Shown here: one piece after another, positions 1 to 10,500 of the stretch | Layout: every line of letters starts with the position of its first letter | Numbering within the stretch: the first letter of the stretch is position 1 | Virus record (IMG/VR): IMGVR_UViG_3300045974_000132 | Location: 1 to 64,000 of that record | DNA: 64,000 nucleotides | Source of the DNA: a virus | Direction: 5' to 3' (one strand) | Notes under the pieces: generated by a model | The model's database searches: none | The model's input: the letters and a program-made list of their open reading frames with translations, nothing else | What the model was told of the DNA's origin: nothing | Program-made: the position numbers and the translations under genes

Positions 1-3000
1 GCAATGCAACCTACTATTGCATTCTCGTTTGCTCTTAATCTTCCGATCAACATCGTGCAATACATTGTTCAAGCTAAGGACAAAGTCAGCCTTGCTTCTT
101 TGAACGTATGGGCATCTGTTTGGGCATCTGCTATGATGAAGCCACCCGGTATTAAGGGTACGGGCTTGCAGACAAACAAGATTCCGCGTTACGTGCTTAT
201 GCCTTCTGCTTCTAGCTACCTATCTAAGAAGCGTGAAGAACTCGGCTTGTACTCAGAGCCAGGCCGTTCAAACAAAGACGGTATATATATCACTGAGCGC
301 GGTAACATTTCTTATCTGCCTAAGCAAACAGAAGCAGTAGAAGAGAATGCCAAGGCTTATGAGAAAGTTCTTGAAGACAGCTTGGCTCTAAGCTATGAGG
401 CAGGTACTCCTCTCATTACTAGCCAAGAAGGTAGTGCTGGTTCGATCTTCGATCTAGCTAGTCCTGAGTATAAGAGTAAGATCAGAATGACCAAGAGCCA
501 GTTACATGGCTTCAAGGGTTGTATGCAGACTTACAATTGGGACTTGAATTGCATTATCACGACTTCTGTTGTCAGCCCTGATCGTTTTGTTAGCCAGAAG
601 CTTGTGGGATGCTCTATTCCTGATGAACTAAACCTTGCCAACTACATGAGGACAGACTTCATGAAGGGCATGTGCAACATGTTCTCAGACTCTACGATTA
701 AAGAGGGTGCAAAGCGCATCAAGCCTGAGCCGAAGCACTTTGCTGATCTGCCTTCTGCTATTACCGATAGTTCCTTGTTCCTTAACTTCTCTCAAGCTTA
801 CAACATGCTTGAGAAGCGCAAACTTGTTCCTGGCTTGAAGGAACTAATCGACCGTTCAATGGCATCTTTGAAGCTCAAGTCACTCCGTGATGAAGAAGTT
901 TCCATGTTTGAAATTGATCGCTTCGATAGCAACAAGACTATTTACGGTAACTTCTTAAAGCCCGATCTTGGCTTTAGCTTAGTCGGTGACTCTGATGCAA
1001 ACAATGCGTCATTGCTTCTACCTAATACAGGTAAGACAATTCTGCACTACTTAACGGTTGTTGCAAATGATGCTCGCGCTCTGGGTAGAAGCAACCTAGC
1101 TGCTTACTGCATCAAGGAGAACGTTGATCCTGCTGATACGGGTCGCTTCTTTGACTCACAGACTCATGCAATCCATGAGTTTGAAAACCTATTTAAGTAT
1201 GTAGGTGGTCAAATATTCCTGCAAGCAATGAAAGCTATTGTTGCCGTATCGTCTAAAGACCTTATGACTATCGGGGAAGAAACTGATCCCAATGATAAGA
1301 ACTCTTTCGCAGGCTTCTCTGCGCTACAGTCAGAAGTTGTTCCGTTCTGCTTGATGTTTAGCAAATACGTTACCGACTTGAAGGAAGCTATCTTCAAGAA
1401 GGCTGAAGAGATTGAAGATACAAACAAGCATCCTAAAGTCTCTGAAGAAGAGTTGAACATTGCAGGTAGTCGTGCCCCGACTGCTAATCGTCCGGGTATG
1501 CAGTTGTTCCCGCACCAAGCAGAGTGTTTGGCAATTCTAAAGAACCATCCTCGCTTTGCAGTGCTTGACATTGCACCAGGTGGCGGGAAATGCCTTGTTG
1601 GAGATAGCTTAGTACCTACTTCTGACGGTATTCTTTCCTTGAAGGAAGTATACGCTCGTTCAGACGTTTCTACTAATAAGCGTGGTTTCCAAGAGTATAT
1701 TACATCTGTTGTATCTCACGAAAATCGTGTAGAGAAAACCGACTTTGCTTACTCAACCGTCGGTATTACGCATAAAGTAAAACTATCTGACGGTACTGTG
1801 ACGCAGGGTTTGCCTGAACATAAGCTATGGGCAGTACCTCTTACGTCTAATGCCCCTGAATTTATTAGGTTGGATAACTTACGTAAAGGAGATTGGCTGC
1901 CCAAAGCTTTAGGTACTGAACTCTATCCTAAGAAGACCCCTATTCTGTCTTTCAATGGACAAAAACATACTCTTACAGAAGAATTAGCTGAGATTTTAGG
2001 CTGGCTAGTGGCAGAAGGTTATGTAGTAAAAGACCGTTGTCACTTTGAACAACATAGTCCTGAAATGATGGCCCGTTATATAAACAAAGCAGAAACTTTG
2101 TTTGGTACAGGCTCCGTAGTTATACGTAAAGGTACGACGACCTCGGCTAAATTCTCAGAGAAAGCTGTGTTTGAATTTGTTCGAGACCTTATGACTTTAG
2201 GAACTTCTGCTTTCAAGGAAGTACCTTTGTGCATTCGTACTGCACCTAAGAAGTATCAACAAGCTTTCTTAAGGTCTCTATTTGAGGGTGACGCTAGTAT
2301 CTATCATGGAAGTCAAGGTAGAAACCAGAGTCGTATTTGGAAGTTTGAGTATTGTACAATAAGTAAGACACTTGTGCACCATGTAAAAGCAATGCTTGAC
2401 AACATGGGTATTCTCACTAGCTTAAAAACAGGCAACGCGTACAAGTCTAATGGGCACGATCACGTTAAACGTGTATATCGCTTGTTTATTAATTGGAGAG
2501 CACTGCCTAAGCTTGCACAAGAAATTGGTTTCCTTAGCACTGCTAAAACGTCTTTGCTAGAAGAAGCTGTTAGTCATGTGGAGTTCGTTTCAACCTCTGC
2601 GCAGCAAACTACAAATACTAAAGTAGGTAGTGCAGAAAATCGTATACCTGGCTACGAGCTAGCAACCTTTGTTAATCTTCGTATTCGTGAAGTTCTTAGC
2701 ACATACACGTATGAAGTACCTAAAACAAAGAACGGCGCAGGGGGCAGGACAGAACCTTGGTCTATTATGAAAGTAATGCGTGATGCAGAGCTAGGCCGTA
2801 AGTCACTACCCGCTTCGTACGGAAATGATGCTACAAATAAATACTCAGTTGAGCGCCTTTTCCGTATAATCGAAGGGGTGCCCAAGGAAGCTAAGAAGGA
2901 GCTGCTTTCTGACTATTATGTTGCACAAGCTATTGATTCCTTAAAATACTTTGTAGCCAACACTTGGGTACAGGTTAAGTCTTCACGCAAAGCAAAAGAA

Positions 3001-6000
3001 GAGCAGGTATATGATATTAGTGTACCGGGCCCGCACTCCTACGTAGTTAATGGCATATATGGCCATAACACGACCTTAGGTATTGCTGACATTTCAATGA
3101 CGTATGCTGACGGATTGATTAAGCGTCCGTTTATCATCTGCCCTAACGGTCTTGTAGGTAACTGGGCTGAAGATATTCACAAGCACATGGAAGGACGTTG
3201 GAACGTAATCCCAGTAACTACTGAGACTTACGGGGCTTGGGGTGATGAACGCCTTACTGAAATGATTAAGAGTGCTCCTACGAATACAGTAGTTGTCGTA
3301 GGTAATAGCTTCTTAGGCAATCGTGGCAAGTTCCAACTGATCTTAGGTAATGCTGTAGAGAACGTTTCTGATTCACTAGAGTTCTGCAAGAAGTTCCATC
3401 CGGATTATATCTTTATTGATGAATCCCATCGGATGCGCAACCTAGGCTCTGGTATTCATAAGATCGTTAAGTCTATGATGCAGATTAGTAGCGTAAAGTA
3501 TGGTCGTATCGGTACAGGTACTTTCATTCAGAACGTTCTGTCGGATGCTGTCGGTCAAACTGCTCTTTACAATGCTCAAGTCTTCCGTACTAAGGAAGAG
3601 TTTGATGCAAGCAACAAGGCTATGATTTCATCTATCGGTGGAGAAGATGTGTATGACTACACACCTGATGCTCCTGCTAAGGTGAAACGTCGTTTAAGTG
3701 AGTTTGCAACAATCATTTCTTACAAGCGTAAGGAATGGGCGTTCATGCTTCCGCTGCCTGTAGAAACGTTTATCTCTGTATCGTTTGATGATGCAGAAGA
3801 CCCTGAAATGGGTCGTGCCCATCGTATGTTCTACGATGCTGTACTGAAACAAACTATGGAAGAACTGAAGACTGACAAGGTACTTCAGAAACTTCTAAAG
3901 GGTAGCTCAGAAGACGACGAAGATGACGATGCTGATGATACGCCTGAAGGTAGCACTCCTGATAGCAAGGATGGAAAAGATCGCACTGTAACCACTGCTG
4001 AAGGTACTAAGATTGACGTTACTGACGGTGATGATGACAGTGATAATCTTGATAAGCTCGAAGCTGCTTTAAATCCTTACTTGCAACGGCTTGAGCGCAT
4101 CCTAACGGATCCGTTAGGTGATGAAGACTTAGCAGAAGTTGCTAAAGAGTTCTTCGGAGAAGCAACCCGTGATACTTTCGTAACACCTAAAGTCTCTAAG
4201 GTAATCGAACGTATCAAGAAGAACTTTGAAAGCAATGAGTGGCGTAAGGGCATGGATATTAAGTCCTCTGACATTGTTGATTTCAATGGCAAATCTTATA
4301 TCTTCAAGTCTGAAGAGCCCATGGGCAAGACAAAGACCAAGTCTCTTATTGCCCCTGACGAAGATACCGAAAACTGGAAACCTCAGTCTAAGGGTAAGGT
4401 ACTAGTCTTCTGTCGCTTTACTCGATCTGTCGATGCTATCTATCGTGCACTGCCTGCTGATCTGAAGAAGCAAGCTGTTGTATTCCATGGTGAAGTCGAA
4501 GGTAACAAGTGGGAGAATCTCGAAGCGTTCAAGAATGATCCTAAGATCAATATTCTGATCGCAAATGAAATGGGTATCTCTGAAGGGCACAATCTTCAGA
4601 TGGCTTCACGCTTCATTCGTGTTGAATCTCCTTGGGCACCGGGTGAGCTTGACCAGTCTTCATCGCGTATCTTCCGCCCTGACGTATCAGGTAAGTATGA
4701 ACGTCAAACAATCTTCCTTGATTGGATTATTTGTGACGGTACGCTAGAAGTTGCGAAGATGGGCCGACTGATTTCTAAGATGCTGCGGAAAGCACAGTTC
4801 GATGAACTGGACAATCCTAAATATTACAAGAATCTCAATCCTTTGAACTTGCCTGTTATTAAGATGTCCCTTGACAACATCAAGACATTGAACAAGATGG
4901 CCGATCTTTGTGCTATTGCAGGCGTAGGGGATACGAAAGAGCCTAATTCCAGTAGCTACATTGGGCAGTACGGTTATCTAGTAGGTGAAATGGCTGAAGA
5001 GTTTCGTGAAATGAAGAAGACGAAACGTGCTTACATGATTGATGTTAAGCCTACTCCGATGCCTGATGATGCTAAGGTGATTGAGTTCACACCGTGGGTG
5101 CCTAATATGAAGGTGCCTGATCGTCATGATGAAGGTTTGCTATCGCTCAAGGGTGTTCTACAAGAAGAGGATCATCCTCTGACTATTGCATTCAAGAAAG
5201 ATAAGCGTGCCTTAAACGGTCAGTTTGTCCGATGTGAGTTCGGCTTAGGTACTATCATAGGGGTATCAACTTCAAAGAATTCTTCTAGTGACGAGGATGA
5301 AGATCCCGGAGTATCTGTTAGTAAAGTGAAGATCGAACTTTCTCAGGGTGGTAAGGTTGAATCTTTGTCTGCTTCAAAGGTATATCTGGCAACTAAGATT
5401 ACCGAAAAGACAAAGAGCTCCATGAATAAGAAAGCTCCGAAGATCACGAAAGAAGATAAGGAACGCACTTCTGGTAATGCTAAGAAGGCTGAAGTCGCGC
5501 TTACTCGTGCTGCTAAACGTGAGAAGGACTTTGTCAAGAAGGTGGCTGATGTTAAGCGTAAGCCTAAAGCTGTTGAAGAGCCTGAAGACGCTTCAGAAGA
5601 AACGATGGACATTTCGTTGTATCCTGTAATCTACAACGAATTCTTGGCGCTGGAAGCAGTACCGGAAGATGCCACTGTATCTCTGAAGCAATACGGCTTT
5701 ACGAAGTTTGGCAACTATGCTTGGCTACCTGTTAAGACTTATGCCAACTTTACGAAAGTGTTGGAGTATATTGAATCGAAATATACCCTAGCTCCTAAGA
5801 CGATTAAGCTCCTAGATAGCTTGCACGATAGCTTCAATAGTGGTCGAGGTCGTAAGTTTGCTGTTGAGCTTGCACCTACTTCAATGCTTCCGCAGTTCTA
5901 TCGTCTCCGTCACACAATGACTGTGATTAAGGACAAGCGTAAGCCTGATCTGAAACTATACCCTGTCATCTTGAATGGTAGCTTGCTGTTGGTTGTAGAT

Positions 6001-6231
6001 ATTGCAACCAATCCTGTAATTCGTAAGATCCTGAACAAGACTATTGTGGGTACTTCACCTGCAGTCAAGTTCCAAGAAGCTGACGGTCTTGAGATTGAGT
6101 TCTTTGATCGTAAGTCTAGCTTGGTTAATAAGGTCAAGGAACTTCGTCAAGCAGGCTTCAATGTTATCAACATTGAGGAGTTGAAAGAAGAAGTGGGCTC
6201 GCTTAATCTGAAGCAAGTTTCAACCAAGTAA
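1..6231 (+). CDS. SNF2-like SF2 helicase containing an intein (5' partial)
   Basis: A very long helicase, probably used to remodel DNA or protein-DNA complexes during phage replication or transcription. The frame is open to the left edge, so the start is probably upstream; residues here are numbered from the Met at nt 4. Walker A (APGGGK-TT) spans residues 524-529 and 1023-1024 and is split by an intein (residues 530-1022). The DEAH-type motif II reads DESH at 1139-1142. An acidic linker lies near 1300-1345, and a helicase C-terminal domain with KVLVFCRFTRS and SSSRIFRP near 1463-1560. The roughly 520 residues before Walker A and 470 after motif VI are not recognised. The spliced product would be about 1580 residues. 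The SF2/SNF2 class is clear; the exact role is inferred. Confidence 0.85.
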   Translation, partial: AMQPTIAFSFALNLPINIVQYIVQAKDKVSLASLNVWASVWASAMMKPPGIKGTGLQTNKIPRYVLMPSASSYLSKKREELGLYSEPGRSNKDGIYITERGNISYLPKQTEAVEENAKAYEKVLEDSLALSYEAGTPLITSQEGSAGSIFDLASPEYKSKIRMTKSQLHGFKGCMQTYNWDLNCIITTSVVSPDRFVSQKLVGCSIPDELNLANYMRTDFMKGMCNMFSDSTIKEGAKRIKPEPKHFADLPSAITDSSLFLNFSQAYNMLEKRKLVPGLKELIDRSMASLKLKSLRDEEVSMFEIDRFDSNKTIYGNFLKPDLGFSLVGDSDANNASLLLPNTGKTILHYLTVVANDARALGRSNLAAYCIKENVDPADTGRFFDSQTHAIHEFENLFKYVGGQIFLQAMKAIVAVSSKDLMTIGEETDPNDKNSFAGFSALQSEVVPFCLMFSKYVTDLKEAIFKKAEEIEDTNKHPKVSEEELNIAGSRAPTANRPGMQLFPHQAECLAILKNHPRFAVLDIAPGGGKCLVGDSLVPTSDGILSLKEVYARSDVSTNKRGFQEYITSVVSHENRVEKTDFAYSTVGITHKVKLSDGTVTQGLPEHKLWAVPLTSNAPEFIRLDNLRKGDWLPKALGTELYPKKTPILSFNGQKHTLTEELAEILGWLVAEGYVVKDRCHFEQHSPEMMARYINKAETLFGTGSVVIRKGTTTSAKFSEKAVFEFVRDLMTLGTSAFKEVPLCIRTAPKKYQQAFLRSLFEGDASIYHGSQGRNQSRIWKFEYCTISKTLVHHVKAMLDNMGILTSLKTGNAYKSNGHDHVKRVYRLFINWRALPKLAQEIGFLSTAKTSLLEEAVSHVEFVSTSAQQTTNTKVGSAENRIPGYELATFVNLRIREVLSTYTYEVPKTKNGAGGRTEPWSIMKVMRDAELGRKSLPASYGNDATNKYSVERLFRIIEGVPKEAKKELLSDYYVAQAIDSLKYFVANTWVQVKSSRKAKEEQVYDISVPGPHSYVVNGIYGHNTTLGIADISMTYADGLIKRPFIICPNGLVGNWAEDIHKHMEGRWNVIPVTTETYGAWGDERLTEMIKSAPTNTVVVVGNSFLGNRGKFQLILGNAVENVSDSLEFCKKFHPDYIFIDESHRMRNLGSGIHKIVKSMMQISSVKYGRIGTGTFIQNVLSDAVGQTALYNAQVFRTKEEFDASNKAMISSIGGEDVYDYTPDAPAKVKRRLSEFATIISYKRKEWAFMLPLPVETFISVSFDDAEDPEMGRAHRMFYDAVLKQTMEELKTDKVLQKLLKGSSEDDEDDDADDTPEGSTPDSKDGKDRTVTTAEGTKIDVTDGDDDSDNLDKLEAALNPYLQRLERILTDPLGDEDLAEVAKEFFGEATRDTFVTPKVSKVIERIKKNFESNEWRKGMDIKSSDIVDFNGKSYIFKSEEPMGKTKTKSLIAPDEDTENWKPQSKGKVLVFCRFTRSVDAIYRALPADLKKQAVVFHGEVEGNKWENLEAFKNDPKINILIANEMGISEGHNLQMASRFIRVESPWAPGELDQSSSRIFRPDVSGKYERQTIFLDWIICDGTLEVAKMGRLISKMLRKAQFDELDNPKYYKNLNPLNLPVIKMSLDNIKTLNKMADLCAIAGVGDTKEPNSSSYIGQYGYLVGEMAEEFREMKKTKRAYMIDVKPTPMPDDAKVIEFTPWVPNMKVPDRHDEGLLSLKGVLQEEDHPLTIAFKKDKRALNGQFVRCEFGLGTIIGVSTSKNSSSDEDEDPGVSVSKVKIELSQGGKVESLSASKVYLATKITEKTKSSMNKKAPKITKEDKERTSGNAKKAEVALTRAAKREKDFVKKVADVKRKPKAVEEPEDASEETMDISLYPVIYNEFLALEAVPEDATVSLKQYGFTKFGNYAWLPVKTYANFTKVLEYIESKYTLAPKTIKLLDSLHDSFNSGRGRKFAVELAPTSMLPQFYRLRHTMTVIKDKRKPDLKLYPVILNGSLLLVVDIATNPVIRKILNKTIVGTSPAVKFQEADGLEIEFFDRKSSLVNKVKELRQAGFNVINIEELKEEVGSLNLKQVSTK
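1591..3069 (+). mobile_element. Intein with LAGLIDADG homing endonuclease, in helicase Walker A
   Basis: A self-splicing protein element of 493 residues. It begins with Cys (CLVGDS) and ends in the canonical His-Asn (VVNGIYGHN); the first downstream extein residue is Thr, which can act as the second nucleophile. A block B-like segment (TQGLPEHKLW) follows the N-terminal splicing block. Two LAGLIDADG-type helices, LAEILGWLVAEGY (protein residues 661-673) and FLRSLFEGDA (755-764), mark a homing endonuclease between the splicing halves. Insertion directly after the Walker A lysine is typical of inteins, which favour conserved catalytic motifs. Both splice-junction residues and both endonuclease motifs look intact, so it is probably active. 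The boundaries are clear because the flanking helicase motif rejoins perfectly. Confidence 0.93.
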
Positions 6232-6241
6232 TGTAGCAAAG

Positions 6242-6268
6242 GCAGAGGGGTAATTCCCTCTGTCTATT
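6242..6268 (+). terminator. Hairpin after helicase gene, weak terminator
   Basis: An 8-bp stem (GCAGAGGG with CCCTCTGT, one G-U pair) with a 6-nt loop sits 11 nt after the helicase stop and is followed by a short, imperfect T run (CTATTT). It may end or attenuate helicase transcription. Confidence 0.45.
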
Positions 6269-6280
6269 TAAGGATGCACT

Positions 6281-6532
6281 ATGAAAAAGATTTTAGGTAG
6301 TGACGAAGCAAAGCATCACGTTTGTTGTATGACGGATCGTAAGTGTGTAGGAACGGCCTGTATGGCGTGGATTCAAGAAACTATTAATGTTTCTACTCCC
6401 TCTCCGTCAACCACACTAACTGTTTCTAAGAAAAAGGGATCTTCAGCAAAAGCTGAAACTGTTCCTCTTTCTACAACTGTTCTTCAAGCAACCAATCGCG
6501 GATTCTGCGGTATGGTTTCTCACAAGGAGTAA
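6281..6532 (+). CDS. Small cysteine-motif phage protein
   Basis: An 83-residue protein of unknown function. The N-terminal part carries HHVCCMTDRKCVGTACMAW and the C-terminus ends in GFCGMV. The C-x-G-x-x-C-M-x-W and G-x-C-G pattern resembles small cysteine proteins often found in phages, possibly binding a metal or iron-sulfur cluster. The middle is Ser/Thr/Lys-rich and probably disordered. An AAGGATG ribosome site precedes the ATG. It begins just after the helicase hairpin and is followed within 5 nt by the next gene, so it probably belongs to the same operon as the genes downstream. The family resemblance is from memory; the function is unknown. Confidence 0.7.
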   Translation: MKKILGSDEAKHHVCCMTDRKCVGTACMAWIQETINVSTPSPSTTLTVSKKKGSSAKAETVPLSTTVLQATNRGFCGMVSHKE

Positions 6533-6537
6533 CTACA

Positions 6538-6885
6538 ATGCAAACAGGTAGCGAACAACTACGTCGTCAACAAGAGATAATGCGGGCCAAGGGCTTTTAC
6601 GGTGGTAAGCTTGATGGTATTTGGGGTCCGGCAACTGTTGATTCAAAGAAGAAGTGGGAAATGAGCGGCACGTTTGCCCCAGGCTTGCCGAATTTCGGTC
6701 TTCCGCTTTCTAACAAGGGCCCATATCCTAAAGGCGTCATTCTTGATAAAGCAACGGGCATGCTTACATGTACCGAGCTAGAACTTCAAAAGCAGAAGGA
6801 CGCGGATGCAGCGGCTGCTCAAGCTAAACAGGCCACTCTGAGTAAAGCTAAGCCCGTTGAAGATAGACCGTCGTCTGAGGAATAA
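6538..6885 (+). CDS. Peptidoglycan-binding-domain-like protein
   Basis: A 115-residue protein. Residues 7-40 fit the PG_binding_1 pattern (RRQQEIMRAKGFYGGKLDG, then IWGPATVDSKKKWE), the helical cell-wall-binding module of many lysins. The C-terminal 35 residues are Ala/Lys/Gln-rich and probably a flexible tail. No catalytic domain and no signal peptide are present, so it is not an endolysin by itself. It could bind cell-wall peptides or be a repurposed helical domain. Its position among replication genes, away from the spanins at 52 kb, makes a lysis role uncertain. The GAGTAACTACA upstream provides a weak ribosome site. Confidence 0.6.
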   Translation: MQTGSEQLRRQQEIMRAKGFYGGKLDGIWGPATVDSKKKWEMSGTFAPGLPNFGLPLSNKGPYPKGVILDKATGMLTCTELELQKQKDADAAAAQAKQATLSKAKPVEDRPSSEE

Positions 6886-6944
6886 AAGAAGTAAACTGTA
6901 AAAGTCATACATAATATAGTAATACAATTGAAAGCGACTTTACT

Positions 6945-7562
6945 GTGAATCCTACATCCTTTATAGGTAGACGATTTCATAAACTAACCGTTCTAAAGTT
7001 TGTAGAACGCACTAAAGGGCATGATATTTATGAGTGCGTTTGCAAATGCGGAACAGTAAAAACAACAAGGCTCTCTTCCTTATTAACAGGTAATACGAAG
7101 AGTTGCGGATGTTTAGCAAAGCCGCACGGGCACCTGTCTGACTGCAAGGTATCTCCAGAGCATAGGACTTACCAAAATATGATGACACGCTGCTATAATC
7201 CTAACAGTGACCGCTACAAGGATTACGGTGCTCGTGGAATCACTGTATGCAAAAGACGGCATACCTTTAAAAATTTCTTAGCTGATATGGGACTTAAGCC
7301 CTTTCTTAGGGCTCAGATCGACAGAAAAGATAACGATAAAAATTATACAAAGTCTAACTGTCATTGGACTACCGCTAAAGAAAATAGTAGTAATAGACGC
7401 AATACACAATACGTAACATACAAAGGTGAAAAGAAAACTGTTGCTCAATGGGCTGAACATTTAGGTATTCCAAATAATGTCCTCCACGGACGTATTTGTA
7501 GATACGGGTGGCCCATCGTTCAAGCTTTTACTACACCTGTTGTACCAAGAAAGCGTCGCTAA
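6945..7562 (+). CDS. Free-standing HNH-type homing endonuclease
   Basis: A 205-residue protein starting at GTG. The N-terminal part has a zinc-ribbon-like CVCKCG ... KSCGCL module. The centre matches the phage endonuclease pattern MMTRCYNPNSDRYKDYGARGI then IDRKDNDKNYTKSNCHW, and the C-terminal part resembles a NUMOD-like DNA-binding helix (KKTVAQWAEHLGIP). Such genes cut a related genome lacking them and spread by repair. It lies directly before the DNA polymerase: its stop codon abuts the polymerase ATG. It is rich in AAA and AAC codons and looks more A/T-rich than the polymerase. A roughly 60-nt A/T-rich non-coding stretch precedes it. The nuclease assignment is by motif; activity is inferred. 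Confidence 0.75.
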   Translation: MNPTSFIGRRFHKLTVLKFVERTKGHDIYECVCKCGTVKTTRLSSLLTGNTKSCGCLAKPHGHLSDCKVSPEHRTYQNMMTRCYNPNSDRYKDYGARGITVCKRRHTFKNFLADMGLKPFLRAQIDRKDNDKNYTKSNCHWTTAKENSSNRRNTQYVTYKGEKKTVAQWAEHLGIPNNVLHGRICRYGWPIVQAFTTPVVPRKRR

Positions 7563-10500
7563 ATGAAACACACAAATTTTGATTATGACCTTACCCGTTT
7601 CGAGGCCGACGATGAATATTCATATGTGAAGTTGGCCTACGAGAATAACGGCGATAAGAAGGTGTTGTTTGTCCTCGACGTTATGCCTACGGAGGACCTG
7701 CACAGCGGTAAGCTACTCTCCGGGCAAACTGGAGACTTGTTGAACGTTCTCGTTGCAACAACTAGGCGTCTGTACGCAAAGCAGGCGCCTAGTTTTTCTT
7801 GGCTTGCTGTTACATTCAATGCGTTTCGTACCTTTGGTAAACCGTCTGAGTATCGCGCTCAGGCTGAACAAGCTTTCTCTGAACGTGTAAAGTGCCTTAT
7901 CACTAAGTACCAACCTGACTATGTAGTTGCGTTTGGTACTTCTGTTATGCAAGCTTTGTTGGAAGACAAGATTGTAACAGACGGTAAAGGTAAGACACGC
8001 TTCAGTTATTGGCTAGGTGTTCCTGTTAAGAAGGACATCAAGTATAAGAAGAAAGTACATACCACAACTATTGTTTCCACATTAAGCCTCAATGACATTG
8101 TACGCGGTGATGACGCGGAAGTGAGCTTGCTTGGCTATATGTGCCGCAACTTGTCTGCTGTATATGGGCGACACTATTGTGTTGACGTAGATCGCTTGCA
8201 CAACCATAAGACAATTATGGTCAATACGGTTGCAAAGTTTGACAAGCTTATGGCTGTACTACGTGAGAAGCCCTATGTCTCATGGGATACGGAAGCCAAG
8301 AATCTGCATAAGGTTACGAACAGACTTCTTACTGTCCAAGCTGCTTTTGATATAGATAAAGGGTATTTGATACCTATATATCACAAAGACACACCCTTCA
8401 CACCTGATGAACTCAATTACATTGTTGAGACATTGCAGGATTACTTTGAAGGTAATAATAACAATGATTACCACATCTATGTTAATGCAAAATTTGACTT
8501 AACGTTGATGCGGGCAGAGTGCGGTATCCGTTACTTTGCAAATGATGTATGGGACATTCTTGCAGGCGAGTTCATGCTTGACGAGAACCTTAAGTCTTTG
8601 ATGACAGTGCTTGGCGAGTATTACTATTCCTTGGGTAACTTGTCAGTGCAATACGGTTTCGATGGGTATATCACTGCTGAGTTTAGTAAGCAGCATAGAG
8701 CCAACTTTGAAGCAACAGACCTAAGTGATCCCGCTGTTCAACATTATTGCACCCTCGATGTGGTGGTCCCACTTTCGATCCATTTGCAACAGAAAGAACG
8801 TGCTAAGTATATCAAGTACGCCAAGTATGAACAGGTAGTACGTAATGAGGCTAGTGATACGATCCATGCTTTCTCTAAGATGGAATATACAGGTGCCGGT
8901 CTTGACGTACCTTACTTGTTCTATTTGAAGACTGTTGACTCTCCGATTGAGTTGGAGATTAAGAAGATGGCTGGAGCCCTTCTTAAAACAGATGCTGTTA
9001 AGAAGACCAACTTGCTCTTGTGCAAAGCACAAGGTATGCCTACAGGCAGCTTATTTACAGGCGTTGAAACAGTAGCAGCTTTCAAGCTTAACAAGCCTGA
9101 CCATAAGAAGAAACTATTCTTTGAAGTGCTTGGCTTAGAGCCGCTTGAGAAGGGTGCAGGCGGCGTAGGTAAGCTTGATAAAGGATTCCAGAAAGCGTAT
9201 GCTCACATACCGGAGGTAGCACAATACACTGCACTTGAGAAGGCAAAGAAACTCAAGAATGCGTATGTTAAGAGCTTCATCAACATGCTGGGTTCGAGCG
9301 AAGACCTTCAGAAGGATCATCGCATTCGTCCAAACTATGGCTATCTAGGCGTTGTAACACATCGCGGGTCAGCAAGCGATCCTAACTTGCAACAAGTCCC
9401 AGCACACTCTGCTTTGGGTAAACATATCAAGCGGTTGTTTGTTGCGCGTGAAGGTACTCTATATATCAAGGTCGACTATCGGGTACATGAAGTACGCGGT
9501 TGGGGTCTTATATCGTTTGACAAAGCGGTTGCTGCTGTATTTGCCGCAGCTAAGAAATTGCGTGATGAATATCGTTTGCATCCAACAGCGGAACTTGCGA
9601 AACGTTTGAAGACAGAAGCTGACGTTCACATTCAGAATGCCTCCTACTTCTTCAATGTCGCAATGGAGAAGGTTGATAAGCCTCTTCGTAATGCTGTTAA
9701 GGGTATCATCTTCGGTCTGATCTACGGCATGGGTATGAAGACGCTTGCTAAGAACATCGGGCAGACTGATGACTTCACTAAGACCCTTGTAGATAACTTT
9801 GCCAAACGCTTCCCTAAAGCTATGGCTTGGACGAAAAACGTCAAGAAGTTTGCAGCGGAGAATCTATTCGTAGAAGCACCGACTGGTATTAGACGTAATC
9901 TATTTGGTTATCTACTACCTAGTAGCTTTGAGAGCGCAGGCCAAATGGCCGCTCGTATGGATCGTCAAGCAGGTAATGCTCCGATTCAAGGTATGTGTTC
10001 TAAGTTCATGATGAATGGCATTCGTATTCTTGATTGGCTGATCTTTAAGGAAATCAAGAAGAACAAGAATTTCATGCTATTCATTACCAACTCAGTGCAT
10101 GACTCGCTAGAAAACGAAGCAGGCTATGCAAACTTCCTGAAGTCTCTTGCTATGATTGAATGGGCATTGACAGACGGAGTTAAGAATAAGGTCAAGAAAC
10201 GTTATGGCTTCGACCTAGTAAGCAATCTTGAAATCGACTTTGAAATTGGGGCAACTCTTTCTCAATGTGAAGGCTGGGACTTCAGTATTGCACAGCTTGA
10301 AACACTCGTAATGGATAGCTTGATCTTCCAACGTAATAAGCTTCAGCGCAATATTGTTCCTGACCGCATCATGAAGGTGATCTTCTCTGATCGTGCTGTT
10401 ACTGAAGATGCTCCGGAATGGATGCAGAAACAGATTAGCAACTTGAACTATTCCTTCGAGTTGACAGAGCGCAGTTACATCAAGCGCATGTTAGACGAGG

